From positions 1-8,152 of the forward strand of contig JAHHKH010000109.1 of the NCBI GenBank assembly GCA_018679695.1: a DNA stretch of 8,152 bases, given 5' to 3'. This DNA is from Maribacter sp. Its GTDB lineage: Bacteria > Bacteroidota > Bacteroidia > Flavobacteriales > Flavobacteriaceae. Both the position numbers and the translations under genes were made by a program. Positions 1-6,625 of this stretch are shown piece by piece. Positions within the stretch are counted from its first letter, which is position 1. Each line of letters begins with the position of its first letter. The notes beneath the pieces are model-generated. The model was not told where the DNA came from and ran no database searches. It saw nothing but the letters and a program-made list of their open reading frames with translations.

Positions 1-505
1 GGATTCTTATTACAACGACCTATCCCATCTAACCCTGGTTGAAAGGCGGGAAACCAATTTTGACCACCCAAAATCAATTGTTTTTGACTTACTTGAACAG
101 CACTTGATACAACTGAAGTCAGGAAAATCGATCCAACAGCCCATATATTCCTTTATTGATTGTAATAGAACTGGCAAGACGATAGAAACACCTGCAAGAA
201 AGGTTATGATCGTTGAAGGTATATTGATCATGACCAACCCTAGAATCCGGGATATGTTCGACATTAAAATATTCGTCCATGCCGATTCTGATGAACGGTT
301 AATACGACGTTTAAAGAGAGATGTCAATGAACGTGGCTGGAACCTGGATGAAACGCTTGAAAAATATCAAGCCATCTTAAAACCAATGCATGACCAGTTC
401 ATAGAACCCAGTAAGGAGTATGCGGACATCATTATTCCAAATAATAAATACAATACGGTAGCGGTTGATATTGTGCGTACGATCATTACTGATAAATTGG
501 CTTAA
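1..505 (+). CDS. udk: Uridine kinase, 5' end missing (C-terminal 167 residues)
   Basis: Uridine/cytidine kinase of the P-loop NTP kinase superfamily, phosphorylating uridine or cytidine to UMP or CMP in the cytosolic pyrimidine salvage pathway. The reading frame is open from base 2, so the gene begins outside the window; the P-loop and about 35 N-terminal residues are absent. Visible family marks, numbered from the first codon seen: DSYYNDLS at 1-8 (the QDxYY region), NFDHP at 19-23 (substrate region, usually N-[YF]-DHP), the Walker B-like stretch VMIVEGILI at 68-76, a lid-type segment RLIRRLKRDVNERG at 99-112, and PMHDQFIEPSKEYADIIIP at 128-146, a strong match to the conserved C-terminal part of bacterial Udk. 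The implied full length (about 200 residues) is normal. The stop lies 6 nt before the DivIC-like gene, so the two are probably cotranscribed. Phosphoribulokinase-like relatives are the only real alternative and fit less well. Confidence 0.93.
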   Translation, partial: DSYYNDLSHLTLVERRETNFDHPKSIVFDLLEQHLIQLKSGKSIQQPIYSFIDCNRTGKTIETPARKVMIVEGILIMTNPRIRDMFDIKIFVHADSDERLIRRLKRDVNERGWNLDETLEKYQAILKPMHDQFIEPSKEYADIIIPNNKYNTVAVDIVRTIITDKLA

Positions 506-511
506 GCGATT

Positions 512-847
512 ATGGGTCTAAAAAATCTTAAAAAGAAAAAGTGGTTTGGGGTCTTGACCAATATCTATGTATTGGTGCTTACCGTTTTTGTTGTATGGAT
601 GCTCTTTTTTGATACCAATTCGTTACTCATTCACCGAGAATTGAAAAAAGAGATAAAAAACCTGGAAAAAACCCAGCAGTTTTTACGTAATGAAATTGCA
701 AAGGATAAAAAGATAATAGAGAAATTATCGGATTCTAGTGAACTCGAAAAATTTGCTCGGGAACAATATTACTTAAAAAGAAAAAACGAGGAAATCTATT
801 TGATAGAATATGAGGATAGTCTAAAGAATCAAAAAGACAAGAAGTGA
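512..847 (+). CDS. DivIC/FtsB-like septum formation initiator protein
   Basis: Small bitopic membrane protein of the septum formation initiator (DivIC/FtsB) family, which in studied bacteria forms a complex with FtsL and DivIB/FtsQ in the divisome and links it to septal peptidoglycan synthesis. The 111-residue chain has a basic cytoplasmic N-terminus (KNLKKKKW, residues 4-11), one membrane helix at about 14-33, a charged heptad-like coiled coil at about 42-72, and the typical juxta-C-terminal segment FAREQYYLKRKNEEIYLIE at 81-99. This order and size match the family. The ATG start gives a protein of normal length and lies just 6 nt after udk. I infer an operon with udk. Whether to call it DivIC or FtsB cannot be decided from sequence alone, so no symbol is given. 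Confidence 0.88.
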   Translation: MGLKNLKKKKWFGVLTNIYVLVLTVFVVWMLFFDTNSLLIHRELKKEIKNLEKTQQFLRNEIAKDKKIIEKLSDSSELEKFAREQYYLKRKNEEIYLIEYEDSLKNQKDKK

Positions 848-920
848 AAGTTCTTACCATTGATTTAAACCATTCTTTGGATGATTGCCATAAAATGGGT
901 GTGAATAGAAGTTGAAATTG

Positions 921-965
921 GATAACCCCACTCGCATAGCCATTTTGTAAATGCTAGGGTTTATC
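921..965 (+). terminator. Imperfect hairpin after the DivIC-like gene, possible terminator
   Basis: GATAACCC (921-928) pairs with GGGTTTATC (957-965) with one bulged base, and inside it GCAT (934-937) pairs with ATGC (951-954) around a 13-nt loop. It lies about 75 nt past the last + strand stop codon and before the parA promoter region, where a transcript end is expected. No clean T run follows (the downstream bases are TTGATTTATC), so an intrinsic terminator is only a possibility; it could also be a chance fold. Confidence 0.25.
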
Positions 966-1074
966 TTGATTTATCTATTTAGAAAAACGGCCTTAATTAT
1001 TTAAGCATTAAAACTTTAACTCAATTTAACGTCGAGTACTACACTTATTCACTTGGTGTTAACAAAATACATTT

Positions 1075-1102
1075 TTTGGCGCGATAAATAATCGTATTTT
1101 TA
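1075..1102 (+). promoter_or_regulatory. Candidate Bacteroidota-type promoter for parA
   Basis: TTTG at 1075-1078 and TATTTTTA at 1095-1102 are 16 nt apart. The known Bacteroidota vegetative promoter has a TTTG-like -33 element and a TAnnTTTG -7 element, usually 17 to 23 nt apart; the -7 box here matches 7 of 8 positions and the gap is slightly short. It would start the transcript only 10 to 15 nt before the parA ATG. The region is AT-rich, so chance matches are likely and the call is weak. Confidence 0.3.
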
Positions 1103-1124
1103 ACCCCTAACTTACTACGATTAT
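1088..1124 (+). promoter_or_regulatory. 9-bp perfect inverted repeat spanning the parA start codon
   Basis: ATAATCGTA (1088-1096) and TACGATTAT (1116-1124) are exact reverse complements separated by 19 nt. The right arm contains the first two bases of the parA ATG (1123-1125), and the left arm overlaps the candidate -7 element. As DNA it could be an operator; as RNA it could hide the start codon, but only if transcription begins before 1088. Function is inferred only from position. Confidence 0.35.
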
Positions 1125-1896
1125 GGGCAAGATAATTGCTATAGCAAATCAGAATGGTGGGGTGGGCAAAACCACTACAACCGTAAACCTAGCTGCCTCG
1201 CTAGGTGTTCTGGAAAAAAAGGTGCTACTCATTGATGCGGACCCCCAAGCGAATGCTACCTCTGGATTAGGTATTGATGTGGAGGGTGTGGAAAAAGGTA
1301 CATACCAGTTATTAGAGCATACAAAAACCGCTAAGGAGACCATTGTACCTACTGATTCCCCAAATTTGGATTTGATCCCCTCACATATTGATCTGGTGGC
1401 CATTGAAATAGAATTGGTGGATAAAGATGAACGGGAATATATGTTGAAAAAGGCGATTTCAAACCTTAGAAACGACTATGATTATATTCTTATAGATTGC
1501 GCACCTTCATTGGGATTGTTGACCCTAAACGCATTAACTGCGGCAGATTCGGTCATTATTCCAATCCAATGCGAATATTTTGCTTTGGAAGGTTTGGGTA
1601 AACTTTTGAATACCATAAAAAGTGTACAAAAAATACACAATCCTGATTTGGATATTGAGGGGCTATTATTGACCATGTACGATTCAAGGTTACGACTCTC
1701 CAATCAGGTTGTAGAGGAAGTACGCAAGCATTTTGCCGATATGGTCTTCGATACCATCATTCAACGAAATGTTCGATTGAGTGAGGCTCCCAGTTATGGC
1801 GAAAGCATAATCAAATATGATGCTAGTAGCAAGGGGGCAAGCAACTACCTGAATATGGCCAATGAATTACTGAAAAAAAACAAGGAAACCGTATAA
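1123..1896 (+). CDS. parA: Chromosome partitioning ATPase ParA (Soj) with altered Walker A lysine
   Basis: ParA/Soj-family P-loop ATPase of the MinD/ParA group; with ParB and parS it positions and segregates replicated chromosome origins, binding DNA non-specifically as an ATP dimer. The length of 257 residues is typical. Visible motifs: Walker A QNGGVGKTTT at 10-19 with the nucleotide-binding Lys16; Walker A' VLLIDADPQ at 34-42 with Asp40, the usual hydrolysis residue; Walker B YILIDCAPSLG at 121-131 with Asp125; the C-terminal DNA-contact region YDSRLRLSNQVVEEV at 186-200 and VRLSEAPSYGESI at 217-229. Unusual: the first lysine of the deviant Walker A (KGGVGKTT in Soj) is Asn11, encoded AAT. 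No Shine-Dalgarno precedes the ATG, which is normal in this phylum. parB begins directly after the stop. The adjacent ParB and strong similarity to chromosomal Soj make MinD or a plasmid ParA unlikely. Confidence 0.96.
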   Translation: MGKIIAIANQNGGVGKTTTTVNLAASLGVLEKKVLLIDADPQANATSGLGIDVEGVEKGTYQLLEHTKTAKETIVPTDSPNLDLIPSHIDLVAIEIELVDKDEREYMLKKAISNLRNDYDYILIDCAPSLGLLTLNALTAADSVIIPIQCEYFALEGLGKLLNTIKSVQKIHNPDLDIEGLLLTMYDSRLRLSNQVVEEVRKHFADMVFDTIIQRNVRLSEAPSYGESIIKYDASSKGASNYLNMANELLKKNKETV

Positions 1897-2799
1897 ATGG
1901 CGAAAGCAACTAGAAAACAGGCGTTGGGCCGGGGACTTTCCGCTTTGTTGAAAGATCCTGAAAATGATATTAAATCGGCATCGGATAAAAATGCCGATAA
2001 GGTTGTAGGTAACATTGTTGAGTTGGATATAGATGCCATTGAAGTAAATCCGTTTCAACCCCGTACCAATTTCAGCGATGAAACCTTGCAGGAACTTGCT
2101 TCATCGATTCGGGAACTTGGGATTATCCAACCCATTACCGTGCGAAAACTGGATTTCAACAAATACCAGCTAGTATCGGGGGAAAGACGATTTAGAGCTT
2201 CCAAACGCATTGGTCTAAAGACCATCCCGGCATACATACGCATCGCCAATGATCAAGAAGCTTTGGAAATGGCCTTGGTTGAAAATATTCAACGTCAAGA
2301 TCTTGATCCCATTGAAATTGCACTATCCTATCAACGATTGATCGACGAGATCAAACTCACACAGGAAAAATTGAGTGAGCGCGTAGGCAAAAAAAGATCA
2401 ACTATCACCAATTATATGCGGCTATTGCGATTGGACCCAATAATCCAAACAGGCATTCGTGATGGATTCGTTAGTATGGGACATGGAAGGGCGTTGGTAA
2501 ATATCGATAAAAAGGAAGACCAAATTTCACTTTATGAAAGAATAATCGGTGAAAATCTCTCTGTACGGGAAACAGAACGGCTCGTAAAGGGATACCATGA
2601 AGCTGCCACAAGTTCAGGGAGTACAAGAAAGTCGGTTATTACTCCCGCTTTCGTCAAATATGGCGCTAATGAACTTACAGATCGTCTTTCGGTAAAAGTT
2701 GCTATAAATGCCTCGGAAAGCGGTAAGGGCAAGATAACCATCCCCTTCAACTCAGAGGAAGAATTCAGGCGAATAAAAAAATTAATCGTAGGTGATTAA
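1897..2799 (+). CDS. parB: Chromosome partitioning protein ParB (Spo0J)
   Basis: ParB/Spo0J-family DNA-binding CTPase clamp that loads at parS sites, spreads around the origin, recruits SMC and stimulates ParA. Of 300 residues, the N-terminus carries the ParA-contacting stretch KQALGRGLSALL at 7-18. The ParB N-terminal (CTP-binding) domain runs from about 37 to 135, with NPFQPRTNF at 51-59, GERRFRA at 95-101 (the arginine-rich CTP/clamp motif) and ENIQRQDLDPIE at 129-140. A helix-turn-helix region lies at about 153-178 (LTQEKLSERVGKKRSTI, 154-170). Residues 245-300 form the C-terminal dimerisation domain. All the key motifs are intact, in contrast to the altered lysine in its ParA partner. 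Its ATG immediately follows the parA stop (0 nt), implying one mRNA and probable translational coupling. The last 8 nt overlap the next gene. Confidence 0.96.
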   Translation: MAKATRKQALGRGLSALLKDPENDIKSASDKNADKVVGNIVELDIDAIEVNPFQPRTNFSDETLQELASSIRELGIIQPITVRKLDFNKYQLVSGERRFRASKRIGLKTIPAYIRIANDQEALEMALVENIQRQDLDPIEIALSYQRLIDEIKLTQEKLSERVGKKRSTITNYMRLLRLDPIIQTGIRDGFVSMGHGRALVNIDKKEDQISLYERIIGENLSVRETERLVKGYHEAATSSGSTRKSVITPAFVKYGANELTDRLSVKVAINASESGKGKITIPFNSEEEFRRIKKLIVGD

Positions 2800-3439
2800 A
2801 ATCCTCACAACATTTGTTTTTTCAATTATTGTTATTTGGGTCAGTTCTGCACAGAACAATGACCTGCCCGAAAATGCAAATGATTCCCTCAAAACTAACT
2901 TGAGTCAGGAAGGAATAGTTTTCCAGAATTCTGTTATTGAAAAGAGAAAACCAATAAATCCTTTGGCACCTAGCAAGGCGGCCTTTTATTCTGCGGTGTT
3001 GCCTGGTCTGGGGCAAATTTACAATAAGCGTTATTGGAAGGTCCCAATTGTCTATGCCGCAATCGGCACAGGTGTCTATGTATATACCTTTAATGATGAT
3101 TTTTATGACCGCTTTAGGACGGCTTTTAAAAGAAGGCAGGCAGGATTTACAGATGATGAGTTTTACGATATAAATAATGATAATGCGGTGGGAGCACCTC
3201 CTGATTTGGATTTGGACGATTTGGAACGGCAGCAAGAGAACTATCAACGAGATCGGGATCTCGCATTAGTGCTTACAATAGCCATGTATGCCCTAAATAT
3301 TATTGATGCCAATGTCGATTCGCATTTGAAGCAGTTTAATATAGATGAGGATTTAAGCATGGACATACAACCTTATTTAGACCTCAATCCCATAACCAAT
3401 AATCCTGATTACGGGATTGCCTTTACCATTAAGTTTTAG
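2792..3439 (+). CDS. DUF5683-family exported protein of unknown function
   Basis: I recognise this as the DUF5683 family found beside parB in many Bacteroidota; its function is not known to me. The 215-residue chain starts with a signal peptide (basic residue 3, hydrophobic core at about 5-17, SSA before Gln21, so signal peptidase I type with no lipobox Cys). The conserved block PSKAAFYSAVLPGLGQIYNK at 60-79 leads into a hydrophobic hairpin to about 99; an acidic, poorly conserved-looking middle follows (101-150); then the second block LALVLTIAMYALNIIDANVD at 157-176. The protein ends in Phe, as many outer-membrane-linked proteins do, which is weak evidence only. The start is GTG: a TAG in the same frame lies directly before it (2789-2791), so no longer form exists, and the gene overlaps parB by 8 nt. 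Its place between parB and dapB suggests an envelope role coordinated with growth, which is inference. Confidence 0.85.
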   Translation: MIKILTTFVFSIIVIWVSSAQNNDLPENANDSLKTNLSQEGIVFQNSVIEKRKPINPLAPSKAAFYSAVLPGLGQIYNKRYWKVPIVYAAIGTGVYVYTFNDDFYDRFRTAFKRRQAGFTDDEFYDINNDNAVGAPPDLDLDDLERQQENYQRDRDLALVLTIAMYALNIIDANVDSHLKQFNIDEDLSMDIQPYLDLNPITNNPDYGIAFTIKF

Positions 3440-3443
3440 CAGC

Positions 3444-4145
3444 ATGAATATAGCCTTGTTCGGATACGGAAAAATGGGTAGGATGATTGAGAAAATTGCC
3501 ATGGAGCGAGGGCACCATATCATTGCCAGAATTGATGTGGGCACAACTGAAATCGACTATTCCGAAATGGATGTTGCCATCGATTTTAGTATGCCTACCG
3601 CCGCGTTTGGGAACATTAAACAATGTGTTGAAAATGGGGTGCCAATCGTATCAGGAACAACGGGTTGGCTCAATGATTATGATAATGCGGTAGCATTTTG
3701 CAATGAACATAAAGGGGCGTTCATTTATGCATCCAATTTCAGCTTGGGAGTCAATATTTTTTTTGAATTGAACGAGAATTTAGCCAAAATGATGAAAAAG
3801 TTGGAGCAATATAAGGTCAGTTTGGAAGAAATTCACCACACTCAAAAAATGGATGCCCCAAGTGGTACGGCGATTACTTTGGCCGAAGGTATCATTGCAA
3901 ATTCAAGATATAAGAATTGGAATCTGGAACAAGATAGGGTAGATGAAATTACCATTGTCTCTAAAAGAGTGGCTGAGGTACCCGGGACCCATATCGTGGA
4001 TTATGAAAGTAGTGTGGATAACATAGCGATCAAGCACACAGCCCATAATCGGGAAGGTTTTGCCCTTGGAGCTGTTGTCGCCGCAGAATGGATAATTGGT
4101 AAAACGGGGGTATTTTCGATGCGCGATGTGTTAAACCTTGGTTAA
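3444..4145 (+). CDS. dapB: 4-hydroxy-tetrahydrodipicolinate reductase (DapB)
   Basis: NAD(P)H-dependent reductase of the diaminopimelate/lysine pathway (EC 1.17.1.8), turning 4-hydroxy-tetrahydrodipicolinate into tetrahydrodipicolinate in the cytosol and so supplying both lysine and the peptidoglycan cross-linking residue. The 233 residues show the nucleotide-binding loop FGYGKMGRM at 6-14, AIDFSMP at 45-51, VSGTTGW at 69-75 and ASNFSLGVN at 96-104. The catalytic signature EIHHTQKMDAPSGTA lies at 129-143, with His131, His132 and Lys135 matching the His159/His160/Lys163 region of the E. coli enzyme. The C-terminal HTAHNREGFALGA at 198-210 closes the domain. It is shorter than the E. coli enzyme (273), as usual in this phylum. 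I chose the ATG at 3444; an upstream TTG at 3417 would add nine residues lying inside DUF5683 and push the nucleotide-binding strand off the N-terminus. It follows DUF5683 by 4 nt, so it is probably in the parAB operon. Confidence 0.95.
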   Translation: MNIALFGYGKMGRMIEKIAMERGHHIIARIDVGTTEIDYSEMDVAIDFSMPTAAFGNIKQCVENGVPIVSGTTGWLNDYDNAVAFCNEHKGAFIYASNFSLGVNIFFELNENLAKMMKKLEQYKVSLEEIHHTQKMDAPSGTAITLAEGIIANSRYKNWNLEQDRVDEITIVSKRVAEVPGTHIVDYESSVDNIAIKHTAHNREGFALGAVVAAEWIIGKTGVFSMRDVLNLG

Positions 4146-4171
4146 CGAATACAATAAATAAGACATAAAAG

Positions 4172-4224
4172 CACTTAATTGCAATGCAAAAGTGATTAAT
4201 ATTTAAAAACGGTTTTACGAAACC
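4172..4224 (+). other. Two small hairpins in the dapB-lepB spacer
   Basis: In the 95-nt gap, CACTT (4172-4176) can pair with AAGTG (4190-4194) around a 13-nt loop, followed by an AT-rich run. Then GGTTT (4211-4215) pairs with AAACC (4220-4224) around TACG, ending 16 nt before the lepB ATG. The first could be a weak transcript end after dapB and the second a leader structure for lepB. I see no good TAnnTTTG -7 element here, so whether lepB has its own promoter is open. Short stems in AT-rich DNA arise easily by chance. Confidence 0.2.
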
Positions 4225-4240
4225 TAAATGGCAAGATTAC

Positions 4241-5950
4241 ATGAACGCTACCCAGTGGATTATTTTTATTTTGATTGTTCAGGTCATTCATTTTCTAGGG
4301 ACTTGGAAATTATATGTGAAAGCAGGAAGAAAAGCATGGGAAGCTGCCGTACCCATTTATAATGCAGTAGTATTGATGCAAATAATCAACCGCCCTAAAT
4401 GGTGGGTAGTTTTACTTTTCATCCCTATTATTAATTTATTGATGTTCCCTGTCATTTGGGTCGAGACAATTCGAAGTTTTGGGAGAAATAGTCAACTGGA
4501 ATCCTGGTTGGTAGTTTTGACCCTTGGCTTCTATATTTACTATGTGAATTATACCTTGGATGTAGCCTACATTGAAGGCCGAAGTCTACATCCAAAAACG
4601 GCATTGGGGGAATGGGTAAGTTCAATTGTATTTGCCATTGTTGCTGCGACCTTGGTACATACCTATTTCATTCAACCTTATGTGATTCCTACGGGTTCTT
4701 TGGAAAAAACATTGCGTATTGGGGATTTTCTGTTTGTTAGCAAGTTCCATTACGGCGCAAGGGCACCAATGACCACCGTTGCCGCCCCCATGGTTCACGA
4801 TACGATTCCAGTATTGGGCATACGTTCATATTTGAACAAACCCCAATTACCCTATTTTAGATTACCGGGTTTCAAAAAAATCAAGAGAAACGAGATCGTC
4901 GTCTTTAGTTGGCCTGCTGATACCGTTCGCATTTTTTTCAAAAAAGAGAAAGGGGTAAAAAAACCGATAGACAAAAAATCGAACTACGTAAAACGTTGTG
5001 TAGGCGTTCCCGGGGATTCGCTGGCTGTAATAGATGGTTATGTGTATATCAACGGACAGCAAACAGTGTTGCCCGACAGGGCCATGCCTCAATACGATTT
5101 TATGGCCTACTCCTCAAAGGGAGTATCCTCGAGGTTGTTGAAAGAACTTGGAGTAACCGATTTTAATAGAATTTTCATCACATCACAATTAAACCAGAAT
5201 CAATTTGACCAGATCAGTAAGTATTTATTGGGCAGCCGAAGAGGAACTTCTGGCGATATTGAACTGATTACCAATCATTTAGGGATACCAACAAAAGCGA
5301 TAAGAAGCGCAGGTTTATCATTAAAGGAGCAAACCGATAGGCAACGATTGTTGACCGTTACAGATGATATAGCTGAAAAGTTGAGAATGAATACGGCCAT
5401 TGATTCCGTAGTCAAAATCATAGAGCCCAGGGGTGAGACAGGATATAACATTTTTCCGCAGGATAATTCCTATTCATGGAACAATGATAACTTTGGTCCA
5501 ATCTACATTCCTGAAAAAGGCAGGACCGTACCTTTGAATTTAGAGGTTTTACCTGTTTACAAAAAGATTATCAAGGATTATGAGAATAACACGATTTCGG
5601 TGACCGGAAATCAAATAAGCATTAACGGACAGGTTACCGATAGCTATACTTTTAAGCAAGACTACTATTGGATGATGGGTGATAACCGCGACCATTCAGA
5701 AGATAGTAGAACCTGGGGTTTTGTTCCGGATAACCATATCGTTGGCACCCCAATCTTTATTTGGATGAGTATCGATAATTTTAAGGATGGATGGCGAAAT
5801 TGGAAAATTAGATGGAACCGTGTATTTACAACAGTGCATGGTACCGGTGAGCCAATTTCATACTTCAAATACTTCTTGATTGTTTTAGTTGGCTGGTTTG
5901 TTTTCGACTATTTTAGAAAAAGAAAGAAAAAAATGGGAAGCCCAAAGTAG
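4241..5950 (+). CDS. lepB: Signal peptidase I, long Bacteroidota form
   Basis: Serine-lysine membrane protease that removes signal peptides from exported proteins, active site on the periplasmic side. The 569 residues are much longer than E. coli LepB (324). An N-terminal domain (1-115) with about three membrane helices (4-20, 54-75, 87-104; DUF5684-like in arrangement) precedes a further membrane anchor at about 125-142. The catalytic domain then begins: Ser153 in PTGSLEKTL (150-158), GDFLFVSKF at 161-169, the general base Lys251 in NYVKRCVGVPGD (248-259), and the conserved GDNRDHSEDSRTWG at 480-493. A last helix (544-557) precedes a basic tail. The box around the serine has Leu where many homologues have Met. 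The Lys251-to-GDNR distance is about 229 residues against about 127 in E. coli, so the non-catalytic cap is enlarged. The ATG at 4241 places a hydrophobic helix at the very N-terminus; a nearby ATG at 4228 is in another frame and soon stops. Confidence 0.94.
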   Translation: MNATQWIIFILIVQVIHFLGTWKLYVKAGRKAWEAAVPIYNAVVLMQIINRPKWWVVLLFIPIINLLMFPVIWVETIRSFGRNSQLESWLVVLTLGFYIYYVNYTLDVAYIEGRSLHPKTALGEWVSSIVFAIVAATLVHTYFIQPYVIPTGSLEKTLRIGDFLFVSKFHYGARAPMTTVAAPMVHDTIPVLGIRSYLNKPQLPYFRLPGFKKIKRNEIVVFSWPADTVRIFFKKEKGVKKPIDKKSNYVKRCVGVPGDSLAVIDGYVYINGQQTVLPDRAMPQYDFMAYSSKGVSSRLLKELGVTDFNRIFITSQLNQNQFDQISKYLLGSRRGTSGDIELITNHLGIPTKAIRSAGLSLKEQTDRQRLLTVTDDIAEKLRMNTAIDSVVKIIEPRGETGYNIFPQDNSYSWNNDNFGPIYIPEKGRTVPLNLEVLPVYKKIIKDYENNTISVTGNQISINGQVTDSYTFKQDYYWMMGDNRDHSEDSRTWGFVPDNHIVGTPIFIWMSIDNFKDGWRNWKIRWNRVFTTVHGTGEPISYFKYFLIVLVGWFVFDYFRKRKKKMGSPK

Positions 5951-5986
5951 TATAAAAGTGTCAATCAAGAAATTTTTCAATACAAA

Positions 5987-6625
5987 GTGAAACTTCTTCT
6001 TCACCCAACATACTTTCCTAATATAAGGACTATGGCAGGTTTGGTCCAAAACCAAGTTGTTTGGGAAGTCGAAGATAATTACCAAAAACAAACCTATAGG
6101 AATCGCTGCTATATTAGTACTGATCAAGGTAAACACTTATTAAGTATCCCAGTAAAACATGTAGGGGGTAATCAAGGAAGGCAAAAATACAAGGATGTTA
6201 GACTAAAGAACGACTACCCCTGGCAGCGACAGCATTGGCGTACACTGCAGACTGCATATAGAACATCGCCATTCTTTGAGTATTATGAGGATGAATTTGC
6301 ACCATTATTTGAAAATGAATATAATTTTTTGCTGGATTTCAACTTAAAAACCATTCAAGTTATTTGTGATTGTCTTCAGATTGAATCGCCAAATGAACAT
6401 ACCCTAAACTATGAAATCGAAGCTCCCCGAAGTTTTTTCGATGCCCGGGATTGGGTAAATTGTAAAAAGGAGAAGTTGGCTTTTGAACAGAAAGAGTACG
6501 TACAGGTTTTTGGTGATAGACACGGATTCATAAAAAACACTAGCATTTTAGATCTTCTGTTCAATGAAGGTACCAATGCCCTGTCCTATTTAAGGGATAT
6601 TAATCTGAATCTTGGGAATGCTTAG
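5987..6625 (+). CDS. WbqC-family protein
   Basis: Belongs to the WbqC-like family, named from a gene in O-antigen clusters; the biochemical activity is not established as far as I know. The 212 residues carry the family marks HPTYFPNI at 6-13, YRNRCYI at 37-43, IPVKH at 54-58, a W-rich central block WQRQHWRTLQTAYRTSPFF (79-97), and the C-terminal YVQVFGDRHGF at 171-181 followed by SILDLLFNEG at 186-195. There is no signal peptide or membrane helix, so it is probably cytosolic. The start is GTG, placing LLLHPTYFP at the N-terminus as in relatives; no in-frame ATG lies upstream nearby and no Shine-Dalgarno is seen. It begins 36 nt after lepB and overlaps the next gene by 8 nt. It is not in a glycan cluster here, so an envelope-glycan role is only suggested by the family name. 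Confidence 0.88.
   Translation: MKLLLHPTYFPNIRTMAGLVQNQVVWEVEDNYQKQTYRNRCYISTDQGKHLLSIPVKHVGGNQGRQKYKDVRLKNDYPWQRQHWRTLQTAYRTSPFFEYYEDEFAPLFENEYNFLLDFNLKTIQVICDCLQIESPNEHTLNYEIEAPRSFFDARDWVNCKKEKLAFEQKEYVQVFGDRHGFIKNTSILDLLFNEGTNALSYLRDINLNLGNA

Noticed and set aside
844..915. GTG-started frame of 23 codons overlapping the DivIC-like stop codon
   Set aside because: Very short, matches no family I know, and the GTGA overlap alone is weak evidence for translation.
1022..1040. TTTAACGTCGAG looked at as a degenerate parS
   Set aside because: Lacks the CACGTG core and the two arms are not symmetrical.
1045..1053. TTATTCACT resembling a DnaA box (TTATCCACA)
   Set aside because: Only 7 of 9 positions match and it is a single copy with no cluster or unwinding element, so it is expected by chance.
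2822..3247. 141-residue frame on the minus strand inside DUF5683
   Set aside because: Low-complexity Ile-rich translation with no motif, fully inside a well-supported plus-strand gene; a shadow frame.
3417..3443. TTG start adding nine residues to DapB
   Set aside because: The extension is the end of DUF5683 read in another frame; the ATG at 3444 gives the expected N-terminus just before the nucleotide-binding loop.
5885..6136. 83-residue minus-strand frame across the lepB-WbqC junction
   Set aside because: Overlaps two real genes on the other strand, has no recognisable domain, and no start signal was seen.
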